A DNA stretch of 64,000 bases from Cyclobacterium plantarum (GCF_011290685.1 NZ_JAANYN010000014.1:40572-104571); one strand, 5' to 3'. Counted from the stretch's first letter, positions 1 to 8,386 are shown. The notes: a model not told the origin generated them from the sequence alone. Numbers and translations: made by a program.

Positions 1-171
1 GATGATGTCTGCTTCCCTGAAGGTATTCACCTGAAGAAAAACGGGGACCTGGGTTTGGTACACATAAGTGGTTTCCACCTGGTCTTCACAGGAGGTGACG
101 ACAAGCAGGAGCATCAGGGACAAGACCAACTGCATGGTCCACTGGAAAGGTTGTTGTAAACTTGTTTTCAT
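1..171 (-). CDS. Partial lipoprotein, N-terminus only
   Basis: Only the first 57 codons are present; the gene continues past the left edge. The start ATG is at 171 on the minus strand. The N-terminus has a basic stretch, a hydrophobic core (LVLSLMLLLVV) and a lipobox ending in TSC at about residue 27, so it is a predicted lipoprotein. The mature start (CEDQVETTYVYQTQVPVF) resembles the beginning of LVIVD/beta-propeller lipoproteins common in Bacteroidota, but too little is visible to assign a family. It is too short to call anything beyond an exported lipoprotein. Confidence 0.7.
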   Translation of the reverse strand, partial: MKTSLQQPFQWTMQLVLSLMLLLVVTSCEDQVETTYVYQTQVPVFLQVNTFREADII

Positions 172-284
172 GGCATAACGGGAATAAATGGATTCACACT
201 TAAAGTTTCTTATTGACAGGACGATAGCACCGTTTAAAACGCTACAACCCGATCAAAAAAATGCCGAAAAATTTAAATTTATTT

Positions 285-701
285 TTACAGGTCCAGATTT
301 TTGCCCATGGTCCTTTCAAAGTCTTCGAGAAAATGAATGTATTTATTGACGATATTTTCTGCCAGGGATCCCAGGTAGTCTCCCGGGTAAAGGGGATTGT
401 ACTTGATTCTACAAATGATCATGTCCAGCCAGCCCTGCCCATCATCGATAAGGTCTGCATGAAAAGCCTCTACGGTGGCGTCCCTGGATCCGGAGAAGGG
501 TGCCTTTCCCTGCTTTCTGAAATAGGCGGCTATGGTTTCCAGGGCTGCATCATGGGTTTTTTCAAAAAGCCTGACCAGCCTGCTCCTGGTGTCATCGTTC
601 ATGCCATGACGCTTCCCCTCCTGAATCAAATCCCTCAGGTCATTCAGCAGGTTTATAAATTCGGTGAAACAATTTTCACAGTCCAATGCTACTTTTTTCA
701 T
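285..701 (-). CDS. HepT/HI0074-like nucleotidyltransferase substrate-binding protein, degenerate
   Basis: This 138-residue all-helical protein matches the pattern of the HI0074/HepT family: FEKTHDAALETI at about 46-57 corresponds to the family's FEYTFELAWK helix, and a glycine-aspartate stretch (LIDDGQGWLDM, about 84-94) corresponds to its LIDDGEAWLDM. In that family the next segment holds the HEPN RNxxxHxY site. Here residues 98-105 read RIKYNPLY, so the arginine and tyrosine remain but the histidine is gone. HepT proteins normally pair with an MntA-type minimal nucleotidyltransferase encoded next to them; none is adjacent here (ruvC lies upstream on the same strand, a lipoprotein gene downstream). 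It could be a solitary protein that no longer acts as an RNase toxin. Family assignment rests on pattern memory, not a search. Confidence 0.6.
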   Translation of the reverse strand: MKKVALDCENCFTEFINLLNDLRDLIQEGKRHGMNDDTRSRLVRLFEKTHDAALETIAAYFRKQGKAPFSGSRDATVEAFHADLIDDGQGWLDMIICRIKYNPLYPGDYLGSLAENIVNKYIHFLEDFERTMGKNLDL

Positions 702-789
702 GGGTAAGCTGTTTTAAAGATCTTGTTTTTAAATTACCAAATTACCAGTAAAATTGAAACAATAAACTTAATAATTATTTAGAATCTGC

Positions 790-856
790 AAACCTGTCAG
801 GTTTTGTTGATTTTCAACCGACAACAAACTTTGGGGAGATTAAACCTGACAGGTTT
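790..856. repeat. Paired palindromic intergenic repeat
   Basis: Two near-palindromes, AAACCTGTCAGGTTT at 790-804 and AAACCTGACAGGTTT at 842-856, are exact reverse complements of one another. Between them TTTGTTG (803-809) and CAACAAA (822-828) are also complementary, so the whole segment can fold into a long hairpin or into two small ones. The AACCTG(T/A)CAGGTT core is a frequent intergenic repeat in Cytophagales-type genomes and behaves like a REP element. It lies between the HepT-like gene and ruvC and could end or stabilise the ruvC transcript. Confidence 0.6.
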
Positions 857-906
857 TACACCCTCTTAGTCAGTTAAATATGGAATTGTGTTGCGGATTT
901 CTGAAA

Positions 907-1488
907 TTATTTTTTGATGCGACCGGGGTTTTCATTGATGAAAGATTTCCAGCCGCCACTTCTTCCCCTGGTCTGTAATCTACCTTCATGGAAATGGTGG
1001 CACAGGGCCACGGCCAGGGCATCGGTGGCATCCAATAGTTGGGGGAGTTCTTTGATGTTTAGCAGGGTTTTGAGCATTTCTGCTACCTGTTCTTTAGAGG
1101 CATTGCCATTTCCGGTCACCGATTGTTTCACCTTCTTGGGTGAATATTCTGTGATGGCAATTTCCCTGGCCAGGGCAGCGGCCATGGCTACCCCCTGTGC
1201 CCTTCCCAGTTTGAGCATGGATTGCACATTCTGTCCAAAAAAAGGAGCTTCAAGGGCCACTGCATCAGGGGAAAACTCTTCCAGGATCTGGCTGATTTTT
1301 TCAAAAATTTTCTTCAGCTTCAGTGCATGGTCACTGTACTTTTTCAGGTGGATTACTCCAAACTGCAGCAAGGTATACTTGTTGCCTTTTACCAAAATCA
1401 AACCAAATCCCATAACGTTCGTCCCCGGATCTATGCCCAAAATGATTTTTTCTTTTGTTTGTGTTTGAATTTTCGGTTCTTTATCCAT
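907..1488 (-). CDS. ruvC: Crossover junction endodeoxyribonuclease RuvC
   Basis: RuvC is the Holliday-junction resolvase that acts with RuvAB in recombination repair. The 193-residue protein starts with the RNase H-fold signature [13 protein letters not shown]. The acidic metal-binding residues expected for RuvC are present: D20, E80 in VALEAP, and the DATDAL pair at about 153 and 156. The length is slightly above the usual 160-190 because of a polar C-terminal tail and a ten-residue N-terminal extension. It is transcribed away from the divergent glycosyltransferase gene, whose start codon lies only 35 bases beyond the ruvC start, so the two genes share a very short promoter region. ruvA and ruvB are not in the window. 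Confidence 0.95.
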   Translation of the reverse strand: MDKEPKIQTQTKEKIILGIDPGTNVMGFGLILVKGNKYTLLQFGVIHLKKYSDHALKLKKIFEKISQILEEFSPDAVALEAPFFGQNVQSMLKLGRAQGVAMAAALAREIAITEYSPKKVKQSVTGNGNASKEQVAEMLKTLLNIKELPQLLDATDALAVALCHHFHEGRLQTRGRSGGWKSFINENPGRIKK

Positions 1489-1523
1489 CGGTGCAATTTA
1501 CCACAAATCCTGCAAAGCACTAT

Positions 1524-2645
1524 ATGGTTCCTCTGATTGGTTTGGCATACTTTTTAGTTTTAGGCGTTTACCTGGCCATTTTGTTGCTCCTCGGGCAAGA
1601 ATGGAAGAATATCCCCACCGGCCAATACCCGGTCGGATCCCAGCGGCTGCCCACTACTGTATTATTGCCCTTTAGGAATGAGGCGAAGAATATGGTCGAT
1701 TTACTGCCTCATTTACTGCTTCGCCTTCCTGCGGATGTCCCGCTTATGCTCATTGATGACCACAGTGAAGATGATGCTGCGCGGATCGTCACCACTTTTA
1801 TCCTAACCCACCAGCTAAAACACTGGCGATACCTAAAAAGTGAAGGAATGGGAAAAAAAGCCGCTCTGAGTACCGGGATTGCGGCTGCTACCACCGAAAT
1901 CCTATTGACTACCGATGCCGATGTGCAGCTTCCTGAGGGCTGGGTGGATACAATGACGGCCCCTTTCAACCTACCCGGGGTACAAATGGTGGCCGGACCG
2001 GTGATTTCTGGCGGAGGTTCCGGTTTTTTTGCCAGGTTTCAGCAGGTTGAATGGGCCAGCATCATATTGCTCACAGGAATTTCATTCCACCAGAAAAATC
2101 CATTGATGTGCAGTGGCGCAAACCTGGCATTCCGAAAGGAAGCTTTTAGGCAGGTAGGCGGTTACCGGGGTAATGCCCACCTGCTGTCGGGAGACGATGA
2201 GTTTTTAATGAAAAAAGTGGCCAGGGAACTTGGCGCAGCGGCTTTGGTGTACCTTCCGGAACTTGATGCTTTGGTAGAAACACAACCTTTGTCGGGGCAT
2301 ATGGACTGGATAAGTCAGAGAAGCAGGTGGGCCAGCAAGTGGAATGCCCATCAGGGCAGTGCCCATTGGCTCAGTGCCGGGGCGTTGGCCCTGATTTCCT
2401 TATCTCAGGTGCTGACCTGGGTTGTGGCCCTGATTTCCTGGAAGTTCTTTGCCCTGCTGCTGATATTCTGGGTAGGGAAATTTGTAGCAGAAAGCACGGT
2501 ATTGGGTGTGGTTTTGCGTCGATTCAACAAGCAGAACAAGCCTATGGATTTTTTCCTTTCAGGTTGGCTATACCCCTGCCTGGTCCTGGCGGCCCTTCCT
2601 TTTGCGATTTTGGGAAAATATTCCTGGAAAGGAAGGAAAAACTAA
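1524..2645 (+). CDS. Membrane glycosyltransferase family 2, processive type
   Basis: The 373-residue protein begins with a membrane helix (LIGLAYFLVLGVYLAILLL), followed by a GT-A domain with the nucleotide-sugar site DDHSED, the metal-binding DAD in TTDADVQL, and the QxxRW motif (QRSRWASK) characteristic of processive synthases such as hyaluronan, cellulose and poly-GlcNAc synthases. Two or three C-terminal membrane helices follow. It should polymerise a sugar at the inner membrane from a nucleotide donor; the sugar cannot be read from sequence. The ATG at 1524 is chosen because longer starts would run into ruvC and add a non-hydrophobic leader. It is the first gene of an operon ending with a second, similar glycosyltransferase at 4792. 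Confidence 0.85.
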   Translation: MVPLIGLAYFLVLGVYLAILLLLGQEWKNIPTGQYPVGSQRLPTTVLLPFRNEAKNMVDLLPHLLLRLPADVPLMLIDDHSEDDAARIVTTFILTHQLKHWRYLKSEGMGKKAALSTGIAAATTEILLTTDADVQLPEGWVDTMTAPFNLPGVQMVAGPVISGGGSGFFARFQQVEWASIILLTGISFHQKNPLMCSGANLAFRKEAFRQVGGYRGNAHLLSGDDEFLMKKVARELGAAALVYLPELDALVETQPLSGHMDWISQRSRWASKWNAHQGSAHWLSAGALALISLSQVLTWVVALISWKFFALLLIFWVGKFVAESTVLGVVLRRFNKQNKPMDFFLSGWLYPCLVLAALPFAILGKYSWKGRKN

Positions 2646-2688
2646 TCTATCCCTTATTTTTGTCATTCCACCTAACCGATGGGCTGAA

Positions 2689-2940
2689 ATGACAGATGAC
2701 GAATTTGACTTGTTGGATGAATTGTATTTTCTGCAATCCTTTGCTTACCTTCAGGACAGTTTGGGTTGGGAGGATGAAAGGCTGCTCCTTAATCTGGAAG
2801 CATTGGTAAAGAAAGGCTGGATAAAATGTTTTTCAAGCCCTGAGGAAGAGCTTTTTGACAATCCTCCTATACAAAACAAAGGCAGGGAACTCTATTACCT
2901 GGCCACCAAAAAAGGCCTTCTTCAACACAATACACGGTAA
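2689..2940 (+). CDS. Small winged-helix-like protein of unknown function
   Basis: This 83-residue acidic protein starts at the ATG at 2689 (MTDDEFDLLDELYF). The segment LLNLEALVKKGWIKCF followed by YYLATKKGLL looks like the recognition helix and wing of a winged-helix domain, so a DNA- or protein-binding role is possible, but no family is recognised with confidence. Its stop codon is separated by one base from the start of the downstream phosphatase, so the two are almost certainly translated together and may work together. It lies between a glycosyltransferase and the SpoIIE-type phosphatase. Confidence 0.65.
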   Translation: MTDDEFDLLDELYFLQSFAYLQDSLGWEDERLLLNLEALVKKGWIKCFSSPEEELFDNPPIQNKGRELYYLATKKGLLQHNTR

Positions 2941-2941
2941 A

Positions 2942-4159
2942 ATGACCACAGAAACTGTAAAATACCAAAGGAAGGAACTGGAATTAAAGGCGCTTTTGGA
3001 AATTACGCAAGCCATTAATGAAAACAAAACAGAAAATGTGCTGTTGAATATTTTTAAATTTACCTGTTTGGTTCACCTGAATATAAAATCCCTGCTGCTG
3101 TATGTATTTAACGAGCAGGAGCAGTTTTTTGACCGGAAAATTTCCCATCAGGTAAAGGGTAATTTGCCTGAACACATTCAAAGAGAAGATGTGCAGGAAA
3201 ATAAAACCCAGGGCAAGCTGAGCCTGACCCTTTCCGGCGAGTATTCCTTTTCTGAAGTAAACATTTATGTGCCCGTTTACCACAAAGATAAAATGCTGGC
3301 CATTTTGTTTTTAAGTACCAAGGACAAGGAAAAAGGCCTTGACCTGGACTTTACCCAGGCTTTGGCGAATATTTTGGTGGTGGCCCTGGAAAACAAGCGC
3401 TTTGCCAGGAAGCAATTGGAACAGGAACGTTTGAGGAAGGAATTGGAGATTGCCAGCAACGTGCAAAGGATGTTGTTTCCTGCTACCCTCCCTTCCCATG
3501 ATCATTTAAAAGCCAAGGTTACCTATTTCCCGCACAGTACAGTAGGTGGGGACTATTATGATTTGATTCAAGCTTCAGAAAATGAGGTGTACTTTTGTGT
3601 TGCGGATGTTTCCGGAAAAGGGATGCCCGCATCTTTGTTGATGTCCAACTTTCAGGCTGCCTTGCGGACCTTGCTTCGCAGTGGTTCCAATTTGAAGGCG
3701 ATCGTAGAACAATTGAATTTCACGACTTTTGAGAATACCAAGGGGGAGCGGTTCATAACTTTTTTTCTGGGACATTACAATTACAAAGAGGAAAAACTCA
3801 GTTATATCAATGCAGGGCACAACCCACCGGTAATTTGTCTGGATAAGGATGGCAGTTTGGAAGTATTGGAAGCAGGCACCACCATTCTTGGGGCCTTTGA
3901 ATCCCTTCCTTTTTTGGAGGAGGGAGAAAGAAAGGAGTTGAAAAATTTTATGTTGCACCTGTACACGGATGGACTCACGGAGACTTTTAATCCGGAAGGG
4001 GAGGAGTTTGGAGAGGATCGCTTTTTGGATTATATCAAATCCCATCCTGGTGAAAACCCGGAAGCCTTTCACGATGGTTTTTTTGAGTACCTGCATACAT
4101 TTTCTGCGGGGGTACCAAAAAAAGACGACATCACCCTGCTGAGCCTTCAGTTTAATTGA
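2942..4159 (+). CDS. GAF-like / SpoIIE-type PP2C serine phosphatase
   Basis: The 405-residue protein has a GAF-like sensor region (about 1-155), a charged helical linker (about 155-185), and a PPM/SpoIIE phosphatase domain (about 190-405). Phosphatase motifs are clear: VGGDYYD, ADVSGKGMPA, NAGHNPP and TDGLTE carry the aspartates that bind the two metal ions. Such proteins (RsbU type) usually dephosphorylate an anti-sigma-factor antagonist with a STAS fold. No STAS or RsbW-like gene is nearby, so the target is unknown. The ATG at 2942 sits one base after the previous stop. Its place inside an exopolysaccharide-type operon suggests that it controls polymer production. Confidence 0.85.
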   Translation: MTTETVKYQRKELELKALLEITQAINENKTENVLLNIFKFTCLVHLNIKSLLLYVFNEQEQFFDRKISHQVKGNLPEHIQREDVQENKTQGKLSLTLSGEYSFSEVNIYVPVYHKDKMLAILFLSTKDKEKGLDLDFTQALANILVVALENKRFARKQLEQERLRKELEIASNVQRMLFPATLPSHDHLKAKVTYFPHSTVGGDYYDLIQASENEVYFCVADVSGKGMPASLLMSNFQAALRTLLRSGSNLKAIVEQLNFTTFENTKGERFITFFLGHYNYKEEKLSYINAGHNPPVICLDKDGSLEVLEAGTTILGAFESLPFLEEGERKELKNFMLHLYTDGLTETFNPEGEEFGEDRFLDYIKSHPGENPEAFHDGFFEYLHTFSAGVPKKDDITLLSLQFN

Positions 4160-4160
4160 C

Positions 4161-4787
4161 ATGAGACCATTCAGGGTACCCCACATAGCGCAAAGTATAT
4201 TCAAGGGATTTACCTGGCATAAGGATAGGGAAAAGAGAGCAGTTTTCCTGACTTTTGATGATGGTCCGGTATCCGGGGTTACTGATTTTGTTTTGGAGGA
4301 GTTGGGCAGTCGAAATATGAAGGCTACTTTTTTTATGGTAGGCGAAAACGTTCAAAAAGCCGGATATCTGGCCCGTCAGGTGCATGGGGAAGGACATGGA
4401 ATAGGCAACCACACTTTTCATCATCTCAACGGAGCGAATACTTCCATGTCGGGTTACCTGGCTGATGTGAAAAAGTGCCAGGAGGAGATACTGGACAAAA
4501 CAGGGGTGAACACCAGGTTTTTCCGACCTCCCTACGGACGCATGACTTGCTCCCAAAAACGAAAAATAGCGCCAAACCATGAAATTGTATTGTGGGAGTT
4601 GATCTCCTGGGACTTCCGAAAAGAAATGTCACCCTACAGATCCCTGCAACAATTGAAGCGAAAAACCGCCAATGGCTCGATCGTGTTGTTTCACGACCAA
4701 AAGAAAAGTGAAAGTTTTCTCAAGACCATGTTGCCGGATTACCTGGATTTTCTGGCCGGGGAGGGGTATTCCACCAAATCATTATAA
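4161..4787 (+). CDS. Polysaccharide deacetylase, NodB type
   Basis: This 208-residue protein is a carbohydrate esterase family 4 (NodB) domain. All active-site motifs are visible: TFDDGP with the catalytic base and metal aspartate, HTFHH with the metal-binding histidines, RPPYG, WDF in motif 4, and LFHD near the end. It removes acetyl groups from N-acetyl sugars. There is no signal peptide, so it may act in the cytoplasm on lipid-linked or membrane-proximal precursors, unlike periplasmic PgaB. It starts one base after the phosphatase stop and is followed four bases later by a processive glycosyltransferase, which supports a partly de-N-acetylated polymer as the product. Confidence 0.85.
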   Translation: MRPFRVPHIAQSIFKGFTWHKDREKRAVFLTFDDGPVSGVTDFVLEELGSRNMKATFFMVGENVQKAGYLARQVHGEGHGIGNHTFHHLNGANTSMSGYLADVKKCQEEILDKTGVNTRFFRPPYGRMTCSQKRKIAPNHEIVLWELISWDFRKEMSPYRSLQQLKRKTANGSIVLFHDQKKSESFLKTMLPDYLDFLAGEGYSTKSL

Positions 4788-4791
4788 GCCG

Positions 4792-5892
4792 ATGTTGCTC
4801 ACGGGAGGAATTTGTATCATGGTTTTGGTGGGCATACAATACCTCATGCTGTGGTTGCTGATCCGCTTTAATTTTCGAAACCACGGCGCCTGTACATCGG
4901 AATTGCCAAAGGTAAATATCCTGATTCCCTGCCGCAATGAGGCGCACAACCTTCCTGCCTGTCTGAAATCCCTGGAGGACCTGAAGTACCCTGAAGACAA
5001 AATCCACTTTTTTTTGGCAGATGATCATAGTGAAGACCAAACAGAGGCCATCCTTGCCGATTGGGCAGCCGCCGGGAACAACAGGCATCTGGTGCAGTTG
5101 GAACATAGGCCGGGGGCAGAGGAGAACGGTAAAGCGGTAGCACTGGCTGCTATGGTTTCTTGCGTTAAAGAGGGATTATTGCTTTTTACGGATGCAGATT
5201 GTGTGGTACCACCCTTATGGGCAGAAAAAATGTGCCTGGCCTATCAGGAGGATTTTGGGTTGCTCACCGGGACTACCATGATATCCGGAAACCATTTGTT
5301 TCACCTGATGCAGTCAATGGATTGGTGGCTTACGCTGGGAAAGGTAAAGGCCGTGGCGGATATGGGCTTTTCCCTTACGGCCATGGGCAATAATATGCTG
5401 GTCGGGCAGAAAGCCTATTGGCAATCGGGTGGATTTTTAGTGGTAAAGGATCAGGTAACGGAGGACCTGGCCCTTTCCAAAATTTTGTTTCAACAGGGGT
5501 ACCGGCCTGCCCATCTGGTGAGTAAGGACGTTTTGGTAAAGACAAAACCAGAAAAAAACTTTATCTCACTTATGGAGCAGCGGAAAAGATGGGCAAGGGG
5601 TGCATTTTCACTTCCCTGGTACTGGCAGTTGCTTTTGGGGCTTCAGCTGGCTTTTTATTTGGCACTGCTTGTGGGCCTGATCCATTCTTTTTGGTTGGCA
5701 GCAGGTATTTGGGGAGTTAAAATTTGCTTTCAATCCTTATTCATTAGCACTTTTGCAGGGAAAACGGAAACTAAAATTGGCCTTTTGCCATTATTAGGAT
5801 TTGAAATTTACAATTGGCTGGTCAGCTGGTCTACCGTTTTGTATTATTTCTGGCCATCAGGCATCAAATGGAAGAACCGAAAATACTCATGA
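4792..5892 (+). CDS. Membrane glycosyltransferase family 2, processive type
   Basis: The 366-residue protein has an N-terminal membrane helix (GGICIMVLVGIQYLMLWLLI), a GT-A domain with DDHSED and the metal site FTDADC, the QxxRW motif (EQRKRWARG), and C-terminal membrane helices. It is a paralogue in layout of the glycosyltransferase at 1524, with the same motif order. Starting at ATG 4792, four bases after the deacetylase, gives a clean leading helix; upstream starts overlap the deacetylase. Two synthases in one operon may make a heteropolymer or a polymer plus its primer. The final codons overlap the left end of the intergenic repeat at 5889. Confidence 0.83.
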   Translation: MLLTGGICIMVLVGIQYLMLWLLIRFNFRNHGACTSELPKVNILIPCRNEAHNLPACLKSLEDLKYPEDKIHFFLADDHSEDQTEAILADWAAAGNNRHLVQLEHRPGAEENGKAVALAAMVSCVKEGLLLFTDADCVVPPLWAEKMCLAYQEDFGLLTGTTMISGNHLFHLMQSMDWWLTLGKVKAVADMGFSLTAMGNNMLVGQKAYWQSGGFLVVKDQVTEDLALSKILFQQGYRPAHLVSKDVLVKTKPEKNFISLMEQRKRWARGAFSLPWYWQLLLGLQLAFYLALLVGLIHSFWLAAGIWGVKICFQSLFISTFAGKTETKIGLLPLLGFEIYNWLVSWSTVLYYFWPSGIKWKNRKYS

Positions 5893-6050
5893 AATCGAAC
5901 CTGCCTGATGCAGACTGACTTGTTGCAATCTACACAAAGCGGGATTTCCGATAGTTCCGATAGCCCCCATAGCTACCGGGACGGGACAGGCTTCCCTAAC
6001 TTCGGTGCGGGACAAGTTATGACCTATTAAAAACAAATTATAAAAAGATG
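5889..6050. repeat. Diverged copy of an intergenic repeat unit
   Basis: This 160-base stretch begins with ATGAAATCGAACCTGCCT and ends with GACC-(2 nt)-TAAAAA followed by an AT-rich run and ATGAAAT. The same left end, the same GACC(N2)TAAAAA right end and a similar GC-rich centre recur in the tandem array at 21963-22347. Its right end supplies the start codon context of tatD, and its left end overlaps the stop codon of the glycosyltransferase gene. The centre holds small inverted repeats around CCGATAG. No coding potential was seen. Confidence 0.45.
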
Positions 6051-6830
6051 AAATTCATAGAGACCCACGCCCATATCTACAGTAAAAAATTTGATCAGGA
6101 CCGGAATCAGGTAATCCAAAATGCCCTTGATGCAGGTATTGAGAAGATTTTTATGCCCAATATTGACCTGGATTCCATTGAAGGGATGCTGGCCGTTGAA
6201 AGGGATTTTCCCGGGGTTTGTTATCCCATGCTGGGCCTACACCCCTGTGATGTGGGGGAGGACTTTGAAAAACAACTTTCCCAAATGGAGCAATGGTGGG
6301 GGAAACACAAATTTTGTGCCGTTGGGGAGACGGGCATTGACCTATACTGGGACAAGACTTACTTTGAGCAGCAGCAGGAATCCTTGAAAAGGCACATCCA
6401 ATGGGCCAAAGAAAAGCAGCTGCCATTGATCCTGCATTGCAGGGAATCCATGCAGGAAACCATTGACCTGGTCCAATCCATGAACGACGAAAAGTTAACG
6501 GGAATTTTTCATTGTTTTTCAGGTAGTCTGGAGCAGGCCAGAAGTATCATTGAAATGGGCTTTTATTTGGGGATCGGAGGTACGTTGACCTATAAAAACA
6601 GCGGTGTAGGGCAGGTCATTGCAGAAACCGGGCTGGACAGACTGGTCTTGGAGACCGACAGTCCCTTTTTGGCCCCCGTACCATTCCGGGGCAAGCGCAA
6701 TTCCCCCGAATATATTCCCCATATTGCAGAAAAAATGGCCCACTTCACCGGTACTTCAATGCAGGAAGTAGCTGATGTCACGGGAAGAAATGCCCTGGAA
6801 GTGTTCAAACAACATTCTCATGAATTATAA
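6048..6830 (+). CDS. tatD: TatD family metal-dependent hydrolase
   Basis: TatD proteins are metal-dependent nucleases of the amidohydrolase TIM-barrel superfamily; some act as 3'-5' exonucleases on DNA or as D-aminoacyl-tRNA deacylases. The 260-residue protein has the standard length. Visible metal ligands are H7 and H9 in ETHAHIY, the glutamate in GETGIDLYW, the histidine in LILHCRES, the histidine in FHCFSG and the aspartate in LETDSPF. The start ATG lies inside the right end of an intergenic repeat. The gene overlaps the asparaginase start by 11 bases, so the two form an operon. Confidence 0.9.
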   Translation: MKFIETHAHIYSKKFDQDRNQVIQNALDAGIEKIFMPNIDLDSIEGMLAVERDFPGVCYPMLGLHPCDVGEDFEKQLSQMEQWWGKHKFCAVGETGIDLYWDKTYFEQQQESLKRHIQWAKEKQLPLILHCRESMQETIDLVQSMNDEKLTGIFHCFSGSLEQARSIIEMGFYLGIGGTLTYKNSGVGQVIAETGLDRLVLETDSPFLAPVPFRGKRNSPEYIPHIAEKMAHFTGTSMQEVADVTGRNALEVFKQHSHEL

Positions 6831-7896
6831 AATTGTAAGGTTAAATACAGCAGCCAAGCAGGAGATTGAACATGCGGTGCTGATCATTTATACCGGAGGT
6901 ACCCTGGGGATGGCCTATGACGAACAGGGAGCCCTGGTGCCTTTTAATTTTGGTAAGATTTTGGAAAAAATCCCCAATCTCAATAACCTTAACATTAGCA
7001 TCACCGTCATTTCTTTTCCTGAGCCGATCGATTCCTCCAATATCAACCTGCAACATTGGGTAGATATGGCGTATATCATCTATGAGAATTACGATACCTA
7101 TGATGGTTTTGTGGTGTTGCACGGGACAGACACCATGGCATACAGTGCTTCCATGCTCAGCTATATGCTGAAGGGCCTGAATAAGCCTGTTATTTTTACC
7201 GGAGCCCAGCTTCCCATTAGTGCCATGCGCTCGGATGCCCGGGAGAACCTGATGACTTCGCTTGAGATAGCCATTTCCAAGGTGAATGGAAAGCCGGTAG
7301 TACCTGAGGTCTGCATTTTTTTCAACCACATGTTGTTGCGTGGAAACCGGGCCAAAAAGGTACAGAGCGTGCATTTTGATGCCTTTGAGTCTGAGAATTA
7401 TCCGGCACTGGCAGAATCAGGCATTGTCATCGATTACAATTATGCTTCCATCAGGCCTTATGAGGAGGGAAAAAAGCTCAAATACCTGAATAAGTTGGAT
7501 AACAATGTGATGGTGTTGAAACTCTTTCCCGGGATTACCAAAAATGTCGTACAGCACTGTTTACAAATGGAAGGTTTAAAGGGGATGGTACTGGAAACCT
7601 ACGGATCGGGCAACAGTCCGAGTGAGGACTGGTTTATTCAATCCATGGAGGAGGCAGTGGAAAAAGGACTGCTGATCCTGAATGTTTCCCAGTGCAACGG
7701 AGGAAGGGTGATACAGGGCAGGTACCAAACCAGTAAAGATCTCAAAAGGGTAGGGGTATTGAGTGGAGGAGACATAACAACTGAGGCGGCAGTCACCAAA
7801 ATGATGTTTATTTTGGCCAATGAGACAGATGAAACCGAAATAAAAAGGAAGATGATGATGCCTCTGGCGGGAGAAATGTCCGTTTTGAGCCAATGA
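6820..7896 (+). CDS. ansA: Type I (cytoplasmic) L-asparaginase
   Basis: The enzyme hydrolyses L-asparagine to aspartate and ammonia. The 358-residue protein has no signal peptide, as expected for the cytoplasmic AnsA type. The first catalytic threonine is in IIYTGGTLGM, and the second catalytic set (Thr-Asp) is in LHGTDTMAYSA; the conserved lysine-type region corresponds to SAMRSDARENL. The start is taken at ATG 6820, where the sequence ATGAATTATAA contains both this start and the tatD stop; the coupling suggests translational linkage. Confidence 0.92.
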   Translation: MNYKIVRLNTAAKQEIEHAVLIIYTGGTLGMAYDEQGALVPFNFGKILEKIPNLNNLNISITVISFPEPIDSSNINLQHWVDMAYIIYENYDTYDGFVVLHGTDTMAYSASMLSYMLKGLNKPVIFTGAQLPISAMRSDARENLMTSLEIAISKVNGKPVVPEVCIFFNHMLLRGNRAKKVQSVHFDAFESENYPALAESGIVIDYNYASIRPYEEGKKLKYLNKLDNNVMVLKLFPGITKNVVQHCLQMEGLKGMVLETYGSGNSPSEDWFIQSMEEAVEKGLLILNVSQCNGGRVIQGRYQTSKDLKRVGVLSGGDITTEAAVTKMMFILANETDETEIKRKMMMPLAGEMSVLSQ

Positions 7897-8058
7897 AAAA
7901 GGGCCAATCAAGGCTTTGACCATCAATCCCATAGCTTTCATAGGCAAAAAGAATACTTTCGAACCCTGTTTTTTTTCAATAATAAAGCAGACAATTATTT
8001 GCATGGGCTGAATTTTATAATTTTATTTGTCGCTGCAACAATTAAAAAAAACACAAAA

Positions 8059-8146
8059 AGAGAGGTGTCCGAGCGGTCGAAGGAGCACGCCTGGAAAGCG
8101 TGTATACCCCTAAAGGGTATCGAGGGTTCGAATCCCTTCCTCTCTG
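8059..8146 (+). tRNA. tRNA-Ser (anticodon GGA)
   Basis: The 88-base sequence folds as a class II tRNA. The acceptor strands AGAGAGG (8059-8065) and CCTCTCT (8139-8145) pair fully. The anticodon stem encloses the loop CTGGAAA with anticodon GGA at 8093-8095, reading UCC and UCU codons. A long variable arm (TACCC...GGGTA) and a T arm with GGTTCGAAT are present. The discriminator is G at 8146, and the CCA end is not encoded in full, so it must be added after transcription. Confidence 0.97.
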
Positions 8147-8353
8147 CAGATTTCAGGCATAAAGTGATAAAAGGTCACTTTTATTTGAAAGGAAAAGCCG
8201 GTAATTAAAATACTGTCTGGATTTTATCCGCTCAAATAGTGCAATTTCCATTGAAGTAAATTAAATTACAGGTTCCAAAGCATTGGGATAGATTAGAAAT
8301 CTGTTAAAATCACTTACCCAATAATTGTTTTCTGAGAAATTATAATGGATTCA

Positions 8354-8386
8354 TTTGCAATTTGAGCTGAAAAAATTATAACTTTA
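8354..8386 (+). promoter_or_regulatory. Candidate promoter of the exbB operon
   Basis: TTTG at 8354-8357 is followed after 21 bases by TAACTTTA at 8379-8386, which matches the Bacteroidota -7 element TAnnTTTG at all but the last base. This would start transcription about 50 bases before exbB. The rest of the 8147-8445 gap is AT-rich and shows no coding region. Confidence 0.4.

Noticed and set aside
261..707. 148-codon plus-strand open frame over the HepT-like gene
   Set aside because: The minus-strand frame carries the HI0074-type pattern, while the plus-strand translation has no family resemblance and is the antisense shadow.
1455..1523. Upstream start for the first glycosyltransferase
   Set aside because: It would overlap the divergent ruvC start and add a leader that does not look like part of the membrane helix.
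7999..8208. Open frame over the tRNA-Ser gene
   Set aside because: The tRNA fold is complete and the peptide merely translates it.
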